Shown here piece by piece: positions 8,967-17,957 of a stretch of 64,000 nucleotides of DNA. The stretch lies in NCBI RefSeq assembly GCF_050107595.1, contig NZ_JBNILH010000015.1, forward strand, positions 22,404-86,403, given 5' to 3'. Position numbers and translations under genes: made by a program. Position 1 is the first letter of the stretch; each line of letters opens with the position of its first letter. The notes under the pieces were generated by a model that was not told the DNA's origin, did no database searches, and saw only the letters and a list, made by a program, of their open reading frames with translations. Origin of the DNA: Bacillus_AB infantis_C. Lineage in GTDB: Bacteria > Bacillota > Bacilli > Bacillales > Cytobacillaceae.

Positions 8967-9097
8967 GAGCCAAGGGGACAGGTCCCTTGGCTCTTTTTGT
9001 TTGTGCCAGGGGGTCAGTCCCTGTGGCCGAGAGAGCCAAGGGGTCTGACCCCCTGGCTCTTTTTGAGTTTGGGCCAGGAGACCCGGCCCCCTGGCCC
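8967..9097 (+). repeat. REP array, locus 7 (two BIMEs)
   Basis: Two complete two-hairpin elements in tandem, four hairpins in all, both in plus orientation. Confidence 0.9.
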
Positions 9098-9108
9098 GGG
9101 CAGGTTCC

Positions 9109-9137
9109 TTGCTTATAAAAAATTTCTGTACTATAGT
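9109..9137 (+). promoter_or_regulatory. Putative sigma-A promoter of the aldehyde dehydrogenase gene
   Basis: TTGCTT, 17-base spacer, TATAGT just downstream of REP locus 7. The remaining 120 bases before the gene contain nothing else I recognise. Confidence 0.45.
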
Positions 9138-9266
9138 ATGTCGAGTCAACAATTAATGCCTCAATTAGTTGGGCAAAGCCATATGGGAAGAGGAATAATC
9201 AATCCCAGACGCTTTGGTTCCAATCTATAAAATCAATAGAGTTTTCAATACAAAGGAGTGTTCATG

Positions 9267-10562
9267 ATGGAAAACTATCAAGAGCTTTTGAATAAACAAC
9301 GCGCCTATTTCCGTTCAGGAGAAACGAAAAGCGTTTCTTTCCGACTCCGCACATTAAATACATTAAAATCCCTTGTGCTAAAGCATGAACAGGATATCGT
9401 TGATGCTGTGAAGCAAGATTTGAATAAATCCGAGCTTGAAGCGAAGCGTGCCGAGGTTGGACTTGTCATCGGTGAGATTGACTATATGCTGGAAAATCTT
9501 GAAGAATGGGCAGCAGTGAAAGAAGTGCCGACACCAGCGTCCCATGAAGGCGCCAGAAGCTTTATTAAACCTGAGCCGTTTGGCTCCGCACTGGTGATTG
9601 CACCTTGGAACTACCCGTTCCAGCTTGCTGTGACACCGCTTGTAGGCGCTATTGCTGCCGGGAACACAGCCGTGCTGAAGCCATCGGAACTTACACCGAA
9701 AACATCTGCGCTGCTGTCTGTTATGATTAATGACAACTTCCCTGAAGAATATCTTCGCGTGGTGGAGGGTGAAGTAGAAACAAGCACTGCCCTTCTGAAA
9801 GAAGACTTTGACTATATTTTCTTCACAGGCAGCACAGGCGTTGGTAAGATCGTAGCGGAAGCGGCGGCCAAACATCTCACGCCAACGACGCTTGAGCTCG
9901 GCGGAAAAAGCCCGACGATCGTGCATAAAGATGCCGACCTTAACGAAGCCGCACTGCGCATTGTGCGCGGAAAATTCGCCAATGCCGGCCAAACATGCGT
10001 GGCACCGGATTATCTTCTCGTCCACAGCAGCGTGAAGGATGAACTGATGAGCAAGTTCAAAGAAGTCATCACTGCGGCTTTCGGTGAGAATATTGTTGAG
10101 AATCCAAACTTCGGGCACGTTGTCAGTAAGCGGCACTTTGATCGCCTTGTCGGTTTCCTTGACAACGGAAGCATTGTGACAGGCGGTCAGCATAACCGCG
10201 ACGAGCTTATCATTGAACCGACAATTCTTGATCACATCTCATGGGAGGATGCCGTCATGCAAGATGAAATCTTTGGGCCAATCCTGCCTGTTATGACCTA
10301 TGATAACTTGGACGAAATCATTGAGCCGATCATGAACCGCCCTAAACCGCTCGCTCTCTACCTATTCTCAAATGATGAATCGGTACAGGACGAAATTCTT
10401 GGCACAATCTCCTTCGGCGGAGGATCCATCAACGATACCATCAACCACATGACGTCCCACTACCTTCCATTCGGAGGCGTAGGCGCGAGCGGCATGGGAG
10501 CCTATCACGGGAAAGCTAGCTTTGATACATTCACTCACTTTAAGAGTGTGTTGAAACGATAA
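9267..10562 (+). CDS. Aldehyde dehydrogenase family protein (YwdH-like, class 3 type)
   Basis: 431 residues from the ATG at 9267 (eight bases after AAAGGAG; the ATG at 9264 is also possible). The size fits the shorter class 3/fatty-aldehyde dehydrogenase group rather than the 480-500 residue ones. Visible motifs: cofactor-binding FFTGSTGVGK, the general base region LELGGKSPTIV and the catalytic Cys in NAGQTCVAPDY. It oxidises an aldehyde to the acid with NAD(P); medium- or long-chain aldehydes are the family's usual substrates. It has its own promoter, and a REP array follows the stop by four bases. Confidence 0.9.
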   Translation: MENYQELLNKQRAYFRSGETKSVSFRLRTLNTLKSLVLKHEQDIVDAVKQDLNKSELEAKRAEVGLVIGEIDYMLENLEEWAAVKEVPTPASHEGARSFIKPEPFGSALVIAPWNYPFQLAVTPLVGAIAAGNTAVLKPSELTPKTSALLSVMINDNFPEEYLRVVEGEVETSTALLKEDFDYIFFTGSTGVGKIVAEAAAKHLTPTTLELGGKSPTIVHKDADLNEAALRIVRGKFANAGQTCVAPDYLLVHSSVKDELMSKFKEVITAAFGENIVENPNFGHVVSKRHFDRLVGFLDNGSIVTGGQHNRDELIIEPTILDHISWEDAVMQDEIFGPILPVMTYDNLDEIIEPIMNRPKPLALYLFSNDESVQDEILGTISFGGGSINDTINHMTSHYLPFGGVGASGMGAYHGKASFDTFTHFKSVLKR

Positions 10563-10566
10563 GAAA

Positions 10567-10704
10567 GAGCCAAGGGGGACAGGTCCCTTGGCTCTTTTTG
10601 GTTTGGGCCAGGGGGTCTGTCCCTCTGGCTTAAGACGAAGAGCCAAGGGGACAGACCCCTTGGTTCTTTCTCAGTTTTGAGCCACGGGACCTGTCCCTAT
10701 GGCC
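10567..10704 (+). repeat. REP array, locus 8 (two BIMEs)
   Basis: Four hairpins between convergent genes. The last hairpin overlaps the 3' end of the minus-strand oligopeptidase gene and provides its stop codon (TAG at 10699-10697) and last codons. Confidence 0.9.
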
Positions 10705-12739
10705 TAATCTTATCCAAAATAAACGCATAACATGCCGCAGTTTCTTTCAAGTGGTTGAAACGGCCTGAAGCACCGAAGTGGCCGGCACCCATGTTGGTCT
10801 TGAGGACAAGGGTGTTGTTATCCGTTTTCAAGGCTCTTAGTCGTGCAGCCCATTTGGCTGGTTCCCAGTATGCAACCCGCGGGTCGTTCAGACCGGTTGT
10901 GATATACATATGCGGATAGTTCTTGGCCTCTACATTGTCGTAAGGGCTATATGATTTCATATAAAAATAGTCTTCTTGATTTTCAGGATTGCCCCATTCA
11001 TCCCATTCCAGGGTGGTGAGGGGAATGGTTGCATCGAGCATGGTTGTGACAACATCGACGAACGGAACTGCCGGAACGGCCACCTGGAACAGATCACCGG
11101 CCATATTGGCCACTGCGCCGACGAGCAAGCCGCCCGCACTGCCGCCGTAGGCTGCCATCTGACTTGAGGATGTGTAGCCTTGTTCAACAAGATACTTCCC
11201 GGCAGCAATGAAATCGGTGAACGTGTTCCGCTTGTTCTGCATCTTTCCATCCTCATACCAATTCCGTCCCATTTCGGAACCGCCGCGCACTTGTGCCGTG
11301 ACATAGATGACCCCTTTTTCCAGCAGAGGCAGGCGATACGGATCAAAACGCGGGTCGCTGTTTGCTCCATATGATCCATAGGCATACAAAATTAATGGTG
11401 CAGGCCCATTGTCCAGCGTACCTTTCCGATAAACAACGCTCAGCGGGACTTGGACTCCATCCGCGGCAGTCGCCCACAGCTGCTCTTGCTGGAAGAGGGA
11501 CGGATCATATTCCCCGCTGACAGGTGCAACTTGCAAAGAGTTCCTCTCGCCCGTTAGCAGATTCAGTCCGTATATGGTTTTTGGCGTAACCAAGGACTCA
11601 TATTGAAGAAGTGCCTCTGCTGTTTCATAGCTTTGGCCGGGTAAAATGGATACTGTATAGAGAGACTCATCCCATTCAATACGCTCCAGCTCACCATCGC
11701 GCAATACCCAAATTTGCGTCAGCCCGTTCTCACGGCCAGAAAGAAGCAGCGCATCCCGAAACGGGTACATAGCTTGAAGATAGCGATTCTCGCTGTGTTC
11801 AACAACTTTTTCACGTGAAGAAAGGTCATCGGCCGGGCAGCGAAGCAGCTGAAAGTTTAACGCATCCTCATTGGTCAGAATAAGCAGGTTATCTTCCCAA
11901 TGCTCGACACTGTATTCTATTCCCTCCCGACGCTCATCTATTAGCTGCAAAGGAGTCAACGGGGAAGAAGCATCCAACAGGCGAACCTCGCTCGTCGTCT
12001 TTGACCTGGAATGGGCAAAAATATATTTACCGCTTTGCGATTTAGACACATACAAAGAGAATGTTATGTCTTTCTCTTCATATAGCAGTTCATCACTGCT
12101 GTTTTCACTTCCCAGTCGGTGCCGCCACAGCTGGTAAGGCCGCTGACTTTCATCAACTGTTATGTAGAAAATATACTTTCCGCACTCACTCAACTCCATG
12201 CTGCCATGGATAAAGACATCCGGAACTTTGTCCGGCAGCAGCTCACCTGTTTCCAAGTCCTTCACATAAATGGTATATCGGTCGGTGCCATCACGATTCT
12301 CCAAATATGCCAGGCGGTTATGATCTGTGCTTATACGCTGCAGCGTTACACTTAAATAATCACCCTCAGCGGCTAACTTGTTCAGATCCAGTATCACTTC
12401 CTCTTGTGCTTCCGTCAGCTGCTCGCGGTTTGCTGCTTTCTTGCGTGCATATATCGGATACTGCTTGTCTTTGTCCAGGAAAGAATAGTAGAAGTACGGT
12501 CCATGCTGCACCGGCACCTTCACCTCTGAATCTGGAACACGGTCAACCATGCTTTGATAAAGCTGCTCGGTCTGCTCCTCCAATGGGCGCATGATTTCAT
12601 CGTAATAACGATTTTCTTCCTCCAGGTAAGTAATGACCTCCGGATTGTTGCGGTCCCTCAGCCAATAATAGTCGTCCTCGCGCACATCCCCATGCAGGTT
12701 GTGCGGGTGGGGAATGCATTTTGCAATAGGTGGTTTCAT
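10697..12739 (-). CDS. ptrB: S9A oligopeptidase B (protease II-like)
   Basis: 680 residues from the ATG at 12739, which has GGAGAATC upstream. The frame stays open to 12922, but that extension only translates a REP element. The N-terminal half is a beta-propeller (starts PPIAKCIPHPHNLHGD); the C-terminal alpha/beta-hydrolase domain carries the nucleophile in AAYGGSAGGLL and the catalytic His region NMGAGHFGASGRF. Oligopeptidase B cleaves short peptides after Arg/Lys in the cytoplasm. The last two residues (Arg-Pro) and the stop codon lie inside a REP hairpin, so the original C-terminus may have been replaced or trimmed by the element. Confidence 0.9.
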   Translation of the reverse strand: MKPPIAKCIPHPHNLHGDVREDDYYWLRDRNNPEVITYLEEENRYYDEIMRPLEEQTEQLYQSMVDRVPDSEVKVPVQHGPYFYYSFLDKDKQYPIYARKKAANREQLTEAQEEVILDLNKLAAEGDYLSVTLQRISTDHNRLAYLENRDGTDRYTIYVKDLETGELLPDKVPDVFIHGSMELSECGKYIFYITVDESQRPYQLWRHRLGSENSSDELLYEEKDITFSLYVSKSQSGKYIFAHSRSKTTSEVRLLDASSPLTPLQLIDERREGIEYSVEHWEDNLLILTNEDALNFQLLRCPADDLSSREKVVEHSENRYLQAMYPFRDALLLSGRENGLTQIWVLRDGELERIEWDESLYTVSILPGQSYETAEALLQYESLVTPKTIYGLNLLTGERNSLQVAPVSGEYDPSLFQQEQLWATAADGVQVPLSVVYRKGTLDNGPAPLILYAYGSYGANSDPRFDPYRLPLLEKGVIYVTAQVRGGSEMGRNWYEDGKMQNKRNTFTDFIAAGKYLVEQGYTSSSQMAAYGGSAGGLLVGAVANMAGDLFQVAVPAVPFVDVVTTMLDATIPLTTLEWDEWGNPENQEDYFYMKSYSPYDNVEAKNYPHMYITTGLNDPRVAYWEPAKWAARLRALKTDNNTLVLKTNMGAGHFGASGRFNHLKETAACYAFILDKIRP

Positions 12740-12812
12740 TGGGATTCTCCTTTCGTTGTTGGTAATAGTTTCGAGGTGGTGGGGGGGAAATCCTCTTTTT
12801 GAGTGGAGGGCT

Positions 12813-12877
12813 GGGCCAAGGGGACAGGTACCTTGGCTCTTTTTATGACTGGGCCACGGGGCCTGTCCCTGTGGCTC
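12813..12877 (+). repeat. REP/BIME element 9
   Basis: Complete element between divergent genes; the left hairpin begins GGGCC instead of GAGCC. Confidence 0.9.
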
Positions 12878-12937
12878 CGCTTCATCGGTTATAATAGAGA
12901 AAACGCTGCTTGTTTTGGCCAATCATAATTTAAGAAT

Positions 12938-12964
12938 GGGCCAGGGGACCTGTCCCCCTGGCTC
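12938..12964 (+). repeat. Solitary REP half-unit (locus 10)
   Basis: A single hairpin (GGGCCAGGGG...CCCCCTGGCTC) without its partner or T tract, 29 bases before the next gene. Confidence 0.85.
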
Positions 12965-12993
12965 ACCACCAAATAGGAAAGGGGCGAAATTCA

Positions 12994-13725
12994 TTGAAAT
13001 CATATATTCTAAGAATAGAATTAGAAGGGTCGAACCCGCTAATATGGAGAAAGGTCATTATGCCAGCGGGAGCAACGTATAAGAGGCTTCATGATGTCAT
13101 TCAGAACGTAACCAATTTTCAGAGTGGGTACCCTGATGAAGGTTACCACCTTTTTGAGTTTGACCTGATTGAGGATCAGAGGATTGTTACAGATAATGAA
13201 GAAGCTTATCTTGAGCATCAGCATTTTAAGAAGAACAAAGCCATGTATGAAGAGCGGCTGAAATCAATGCCAGTGGAAATGTTGGATTTTGAGAAGAATT
13301 ATCAGGAAAGATTGAAAATTGAAGTGCGCAAGCCTACCGGTTTAAAGATCGATGATTATCTGGAGACGTATAAGGAAATCAAATATTCCTATGATTTTGG
13401 TGATGGCTGGCGTTTCAACGTGAAGCTTGAGCAGACTGTAGATGACTACTACTTTGGTTTTCCAACCCTGCTTGATGGAGCAGAAACAGCACCTCCTGAA
13501 GATGTGGGCGGGATGCATGGATTCTATGAGTTTCTAGAGGCTTATCGGGATGAGAAGCATCCAGCACATGAGGATATGAAAGCCTGGGCCGAATCGGCGT
13601 ATTTCCGGGAATATAACTCTGCCTCCATTAATAGAAGATTAAAAGGGCTTCATTATAAGAAGACTGAGTGGGCTAAGATTAACCACGAAAGATACGAGGT
13701 TATTGAGGATAAGTATAGGAAGTAA
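12994..13725 (+). CDS. Plasmid pRiA4b ORF-3-like family protein
   Basis: 243 residues. The N-terminus (YILRIELEGSNPLIWRKVIMPAGATYKRLHDVIQ) and the central YSYDFGDGWRFNVKLE motif identify the PRiA4_ORF3 family, found as an accessory protein in mobile elements and as a chromosomal orphan in many bacteria. Its function is not known. The start is TTG at 12994 with AAAGGGG upstream; no ATG fits. There is little room for a promoter between the upstream REP half-unit and the start. Confidence 0.85.
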   Translation: MKSYILRIELEGSNPLIWRKVIMPAGATYKRLHDVIQNVTNFQSGYPDEGYHLFEFDLIEDQRIVTDNEEAYLEHQHFKKNKAMYEERLKSMPVEMLDFEKNYQERLKIEVRKPTGLKIDDYLETYKEIKYSYDFGDGWRFNVKLEQTVDDYYFGFPTLLDGAETAPPEDVGGMHGFYEFLEAYRDEKHPAHEDMKAWAESAYFREYNSASINRRLKGLHYKKTEWAKINHERYEVIEDKYRK

Positions 13726-13734
13726 AACCAGGAA

Positions 13735-13801
13735 GAGCCAAGGGGACAGACCCCTTGGCTCTTTTTTCTAGACTGGGCCAAGGGACCTGACCCCCTGGCT
13801 C
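13735..13801 (+). repeat. REP/BIME element 11
   Basis: Complete element between convergent genes; its last bases help form the TGA stop (13802-13800) of the minus-strand pectate lyase remnant. Confidence 0.9.
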
Positions 13802-15497
13802 ATTTCTTAGCCTGACCCGGAGGCATCTGCTTCACAGGCACCTGCAAACTAGCTTCCAGCCCATTATATGAAACAAACACTCTCGTTTTCCCTTTCTTAC
13901 CAGCCTTAATTGTCCCCCCTTCAACAGAAATAATAGACTCATCTTCACTCCTAAACACCAACCCAGATGTTATCACCTTTTTAGTGCCGTCAAAGTAGGT
14001 GCCTTTCACGATAAGTTGTGAAGATTCGCCTTCTCTTAACGAACCAGGGCCTTCAACAGTAATCGATACCGGATTCGCCGCCAAGGCTCCGACTGTTCTA
14101 TTGTCTGTGCCTGCAGTGTTGAGCAAGCTCTCTGGTGCAGGGCGCAGGAAGTTGCCATAAAGAATGTTTCCATCTTCGTCTCTTGCAAATTTCTCGGGAA
14201 CTTCTACACTGACAAAGTCTTTCGCAGTAATGGCGGTTCCTTTGCTGTTGATGGTTTGTGTTCCGTCATAAAAGAAATTTGTGTGGTCCTTGTTACCTGA
14301 CACAAAGTCTTCCAGCGCACCGGATTTTGTGCGGAAGGAGAGGTTGTTTTTAAAAGTACCTTGTTCTTCCGATGAAAAGTACGGGTTGATTCTAAAGATA
14401 TAGTTGAAGCGCTTGTTATCAAAGGATGTATTATTTTCGACGATCATTTTTCCAGGGCTGAAGTTGTCTGTGAACCCGTCCATATTATTGTCGAATGCAA
14501 GGTTGTTCCGGAGGATATGGGCAACGGGCAGGCCTTCGCCGCCGACTTTAAAGCCGCTTCCGGAGGTGCCTTCCGTGTTGTAGCCACTGCTGAGCTTGCC
14601 ATTGGAGTAGGATATATTTCCTTCGATTGTGACTGGCATATTGGCGCCCTCATTGGTTCGGTTGTACAGGTCCCAGCCGTCATCGATATTGTGGTGGGCA
14701 ATATTGCCTCTGAACACATTGCCAACACCGACACCCAGTTTGGCTGCAAAGCCGTCTGCATTGATATCAGACGCATCGCGGTTATCATGCGATTCACTGT
14801 TTAAAATTAAATTATGTTTTGGCCATAAGTCAGGGTTTGAGCCGCTGCCGCTGATATGGAACCCGGTGTCGCCGTTATAGTTGAAAAGCATTTGCTCAAT
14901 GATATTATGATCCCCGCTGAGCCTCATGCCGGTCGAAGCCGATTTGGTAATCTGAATGCCAAAAATTCTCCAGTAGTCTGCATTCAATTGCAGAACATTG
15001 CTCAGTTTTCCTTGGCCATCAATCACTACTTTTTCACCATTAAAAGCGGCCAATATTTTCATCTGATCCTTTGTCCCGCTATATGCCTTCTCAATCTTGA
15101 CCACATTAGCAGGGGTATAGACGCCTTCACGCATAAAAATAGTCTCACCAGGGAGAACATACTTAATTGCTGTTTCCAGATCGATTGGATCCTCGATCGT
15201 TCCTTTTGCTGAACTGCTTCCATCAGGGGAGACAAACAAACCTTTGCCGCTGTTGTAAATCTTCTTTGTCACTGTGATCTCTTTTGTAATCGGAGACGTT
15301 GATGGACCTTCTGCAGGTGTATAGGTTACGCTGAATTTAGCTGTATCCTGCAGCAGTTTTGTATTGAAGGTGTAAGCTTCATTTGCTTGAACGGCAGCGC
15401 TGCTGACGACTTCCTCGCCACCTTTCTTTACAGTAACCGTTCCGTTATAATTGGCACGCACCTTCAGATCATAGTTTTCAGAACCGACCTGTTCTGC
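13800..15497 (-). pseudogene. PL9-type pectate lyase, C-terminal part after an in-frame stop
   Basis: This stretch continues, in the same reading frame, the gene fragment at 15498-16367; a single TAA (15500-15498) separates them. From the stop onward the frame gives AEQVGSENYDLKVRANYNG..., an Ig-like module, then a right-handed parallel beta-helix with the polysaccharide-lyase family 9 signatures (DINADGFAAKLG with the probable catalytic Lys, and IDDGWDLYNRT), and finally a BIG2-like Ig domain (VEGPGSLREGESSQL). PL9 enzymes are secreted pectate/exopolygalacturonate lyases. An internal start (GTG at 15461) would give 553 residues without a signal peptide, so secretion would be lost. I therefore call it broken unless the TAA is a sequencing error. 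Confidence 0.75.
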
Positions 15498-16367
15498 TTA
15501 AACGATATTCATTGATGGACTCGCAGGTGCAGGCTGTACTGGCTCTGACGGGACTGTATGGGCTTCGCTCACCGTCAGCTTAGCATTTTCAATCGTCATT
15601 TTGGCATTTCTTGATGCATAAAACCCGACATACATATTGTCAGGATCGATCACCTGAACTAAATCAGCGCCTTTGACTCTTTGTTCAAACGTTTTCTCTT
15701 CACCTGTATGTGTAAAAGTGGTAGACATAATGAGTTCTGTATCTGTTCTTTCAAGCTTTACTTTTACCGGTGTCCCGATCGGAAGAGCGTATTTCGAATC
15801 TGTTGTGAACCCTGAAGCCTTTAGCTGGCTTCCGAGATTGCCCCATGGATACTGGACCCCTGTCCGGTAGATGGGAGAAACACCGTGACGCATCATGCCG
15901 ACGCCAAATATATTGGAAGCTGCCGGAACTTCTTCATAGCCCGGAATCATTGGATCCTGCCTGGCACCGCCAATGGCGTCACGCACCATAATCCCGGCAC
16001 CTTCCTGGCCGCTCGGATTCGCGCCAGTTTCAGGCCCAAGCTGGTCGATCGTCATGTCTGCTTCCAGGACGAAATTATCAGTGTGAGGATTAAGCTTGGC
16101 ATAGTAAAAGGTCAATCCATCGTGCCCGGGAGCAAGCTTACCGCCGCGGCTTTCCAATGTGATTTTTCCATCAATCGTGCCTGGATTTTCCGGCTCTGCA
16201 TAGTTTGTGCCAACTTTCTCAGGCAGCACATTGGCTGAAAAATTTAGATCGGTTGATTGGCCAAAAGTGATGCTTTGCCAATTGAGGCTTGAAACATCCG
16301 TAATTTCTTTCTTTTCTGCAGCAGATGCCATCGGAGCTGAAGCCGATACCATCAGCAAAGCAGCCAA
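15498..16367 (-). pseudogene. PL9-type pectate lyase, N-terminal part (signal peptide and LamG/DUF1349-like domain)
   Basis: 289 residues ending ...PASPSMNIV at an in-frame TAA. The N-terminus is a secretion signal (ALLMVSASAPMASAA), followed by a concanavalin-like domain with an acidic and aromatic surface, as attached to extracellular pectinases. The only in-frame start is a TTG at 16367 that leaves the signal peptide without its basic N-region; the preceding codons (KTLSKLRSVSL) read like the missing part, but they have no standard start codon after the AAAGGAG at about 16415-16421. The start may therefore be damaged too. Together with 13800-15497 this would encode a secreted protein of about 855 residues. 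Confidence 0.72.
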
Positions 16368-16663
16368 GGAAACACTGCGTAATTTAGAAAGCGTTTTTAA
16401 AAATATCCACTCCTTTTAAATCTCATAATGGTGCGCCAGGACTTGTAAATGGGACAGATTTTTTGAGTTTCATTGAGGCTGATCAAGCAGTACCCATGGA
16501 AGAGTTCAAAAGCTATGTAGAGAGGCAGTCCTACTGTACATAAAATCACTCCATAAAGAAGAAAACAATCACCCTCCTCCTGATTCATAGGTCTATTCTA
16601 TAGAAGAAAAAATTTAAAACAATTAAAAGATTTTAGATAATTGTTTGGGATATTTAGATATTT
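16368..16663. other. Intergenic region, no gene seen
   Basis: AT-rich gap upstream of the pectate lyase remnant. A 63-codon open frame on the minus strand (16397-16588) has no ribosome-binding site or recognisable motif, and I do not call it. No clear promoter or operator was found. Confidence 0.5.
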
Positions 16664-16745
16664 GGGCCGGGGGGTCTTTGAGCCAGGGGGTCAGACCCCT
16701 TGGCTCTTTATTGAGACTGAGCCAGGGGGTCAGACCCCCTGGCTC
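16664..16745 (+). repeat. REP array, locus 12, upstream of the RAYT gene
   Basis: Three units: a truncated GGGCCGGGGGGTC, then two full hairpins GAGCCAGGGG...CCCTTGGCTC and GAGCCAGGGG...CCCCCTGGCTC joined by TTTATTGAGACT. Confidence 0.85.
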
Positions 16746-16791
16746 TCCAATGCAGGAGTTTTTAACTCTGGGTCGAATAGATATGATGAAT

Positions 16792-16831
16792 GAACCAGGG
16801 ACTGCGTGGCTGCATAGCCTGTCCCTGCAGC
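16792..16831 (+). repeat. Diverged REP-like hairpin next to the RAYT start
   Basis: GAACCAGGGA ... TCCCTGCAGC with a longer loop than the standard unit, ending 20 bases before the RAYT start codon. It could be an ancestral end of the RAYT element or part of its leader. Confidence 0.5.
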
Positions 16832-16850
16832 TAAAGAATGGAGGTGCCAA

Positions 16851-17612
16851 ATGCCTAGACAGGCAAGGAAGAAGAGTATGACGGGCATATATCATGTGAT
16901 GTTAAGGGGGATTAATAAGCAGACGATTTTTGAAGATGATGAAGATAGGCGGCGATTTATTTATACGGTACTGAGATATAAGAAGGAATATGATTTCGAT
17001 CTTTTCGCCTACTGCCTTATGGATAACCACGTTCACCTGCTGCTGAAAGAAAAAGAAATAGCACTATCAGATATAATCAAAAACCTGAGCTCAAGCTATG
17101 TTTATTGGTATAACACTAAATACGATCGCTGCGGCCACCTGTTCCAGGGCCGGTTCCGAAGTGAAAATGTTGAAACCACACCATATTTCCTCAAAGTACT
17201 TCGCTACATTCACCAAAACCCTCTGAAAGCTGGTCTGGCCAGGACTGCATACTCCAGTAAATGGACCAGTATCCATGATTACACTTCTCCATCAAGCCCA
17301 TTAAGCACCGCGGCTGTCCTTAAGCTATTCTCCAAAAACAAAGACGAATCCATAACCTTATTCAAAGAATACATGAATGCACTAAACCAAGATGAGTGCC
17401 TGGAAGATACTCCATCTTCGCGTAAAACAGATGAACAGCTGATCAGCTATATACGTGAAATCGGAATTCATAACACCAGTATGCTGCAGCAAATGAACAA
17501 ACCAAAGCGAAATACGATTTTAAAAGAGTTAAGAAAACTAGAAGGAGTCTCTGACAGGCAATTATCAAGAGTTACGGGGGTATCGAGAAGCGTAATTCAG
17601 CGGTTGGATTGA
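16851..17612 (+). CDS. REP-associated tyrosine transposase (RAYT, IS200/IS605-like Y1)
   Basis: 253 residues. The N-terminal Y1/HUH domain shows the metal-binding His pair H60-V-H62 in MDNHVHLLLK and the catalytic Tyr, most likely Tyr119, in LRYIHQNPLKAGL, a motif diagnostic of TnpA-REP proteins. Residues 190-253 form a C-terminal helix-turn-helix/DnaA-like extension (VSDRQLSRVTGVSRSVIQR) seen in Firmicutes RAYTs. Such enzymes cut single-stranded REP hairpins at specific sites and rejoin them, and are thought to spread REPs. The ATG has GGAGGTG upstream, and the TGA stop overlaps the first downstream hairpin. Hairpins of the same family that fills the window flank the gene on both sides, so the protein is their probable mobiliser. 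All motifs look intact. Confidence 0.93.
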   Translation: MPRQARKKSMTGIYHVMLRGINKQTIFEDDEDRRRFIYTVLRYKKEYDFDLFAYCLMDNHVHLLLKEKEIALSDIIKNLSSSYVYWYNTKYDRCGHLFQGRFRSENVETTPYFLKVLRYIHQNPLKAGLARTAYSSKWTSIHDYTSPSSPLSTAAVLKLFSKNKDESITLFKEYMNALNQDECLEDTPSSRKTDEQLISYIREIGIHNTSMLQQMNKPKRNTILKELRKLEGVSDRQLSRVTGVSRSVIQRLD

Positions 17613-17826
17613 GGCCGCAGGGCCAGGTCCCGTGGCTCATTTGGGGAAAGAGGGCCAGAGAACCTGCCCCCCGTGGCTTCCCGTGGCTCATTTGGAGAAA
17701 GTGGGCCAGGGGGTCTGACCCCGTGGCTCCTCTGCTAGGTGACCTGACCCCGTGGCTTCCCCGAAAAGTGGGCCAAGGAACCTGACCCCCCGGCCCAAAA
17801 TGAGCGAAGGAACCTGCCCCTCCGGC
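17611..17826 (+). repeat. REP array, locus 13, downstream of the RAYT gene
   Basis: About six diverged half-units in 216 bases, with CCGTGGCTC, CCGTGGCTTCC and CCCGGCCC arms and GGGCCAGAGAACC, GGGCCAGGGGGTC and GGGCCAAGGAACC starts. The T tracts are absent. It is the most variable array in the window. Confidence 0.8.
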
Positions 17827-17853
17827 CACACACCCAGCCCGCCAAATTCCCCT

Positions 17854-17882
17854 TTGATTTTTCCCAATCCTTGTCATATAAT
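17854..17882 (+). promoter_or_regulatory. Sigma-A promoter of the yclNOP operon
   Basis: TTGATT, 17-base spacer, TATAAT, with a perfect Fur box at about +9 to +23. Confidence 0.7.
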
Positions 17883-17897
17883 AAAACTAACTAAGGA

Positions 17898-17912
17898 TGA
17901 TAATCATTATCA
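17898..17912. promoter_or_regulatory. Fur box
   Basis: TGATAATCATTATCA is an exact 7-1-7 inverted repeat matching the Bacillus Fur operator core. It lies just downstream of the predicted transcription start, so iron-replete Fur should block transcription. Confidence 0.85.
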
Positions 17913-17957
17913 ACTGAAATGACTGTTAATAGAGACAGAGAATTAAGAGGATAAGCT

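Noticed and set aside
9378..10235. 285-codon minus-strand frame
   Set aside because: Antisense shadow of the aldehyde dehydrogenase; composition (Cys/His/Arg rich) is typical of a shadow frame.
16397..16588. 63-codon minus-strand frame upstream of the pectate lyase
   Set aside because: No ribosome-binding site, no recognisable domain, and it overlaps the probable leader of the lyase gene.
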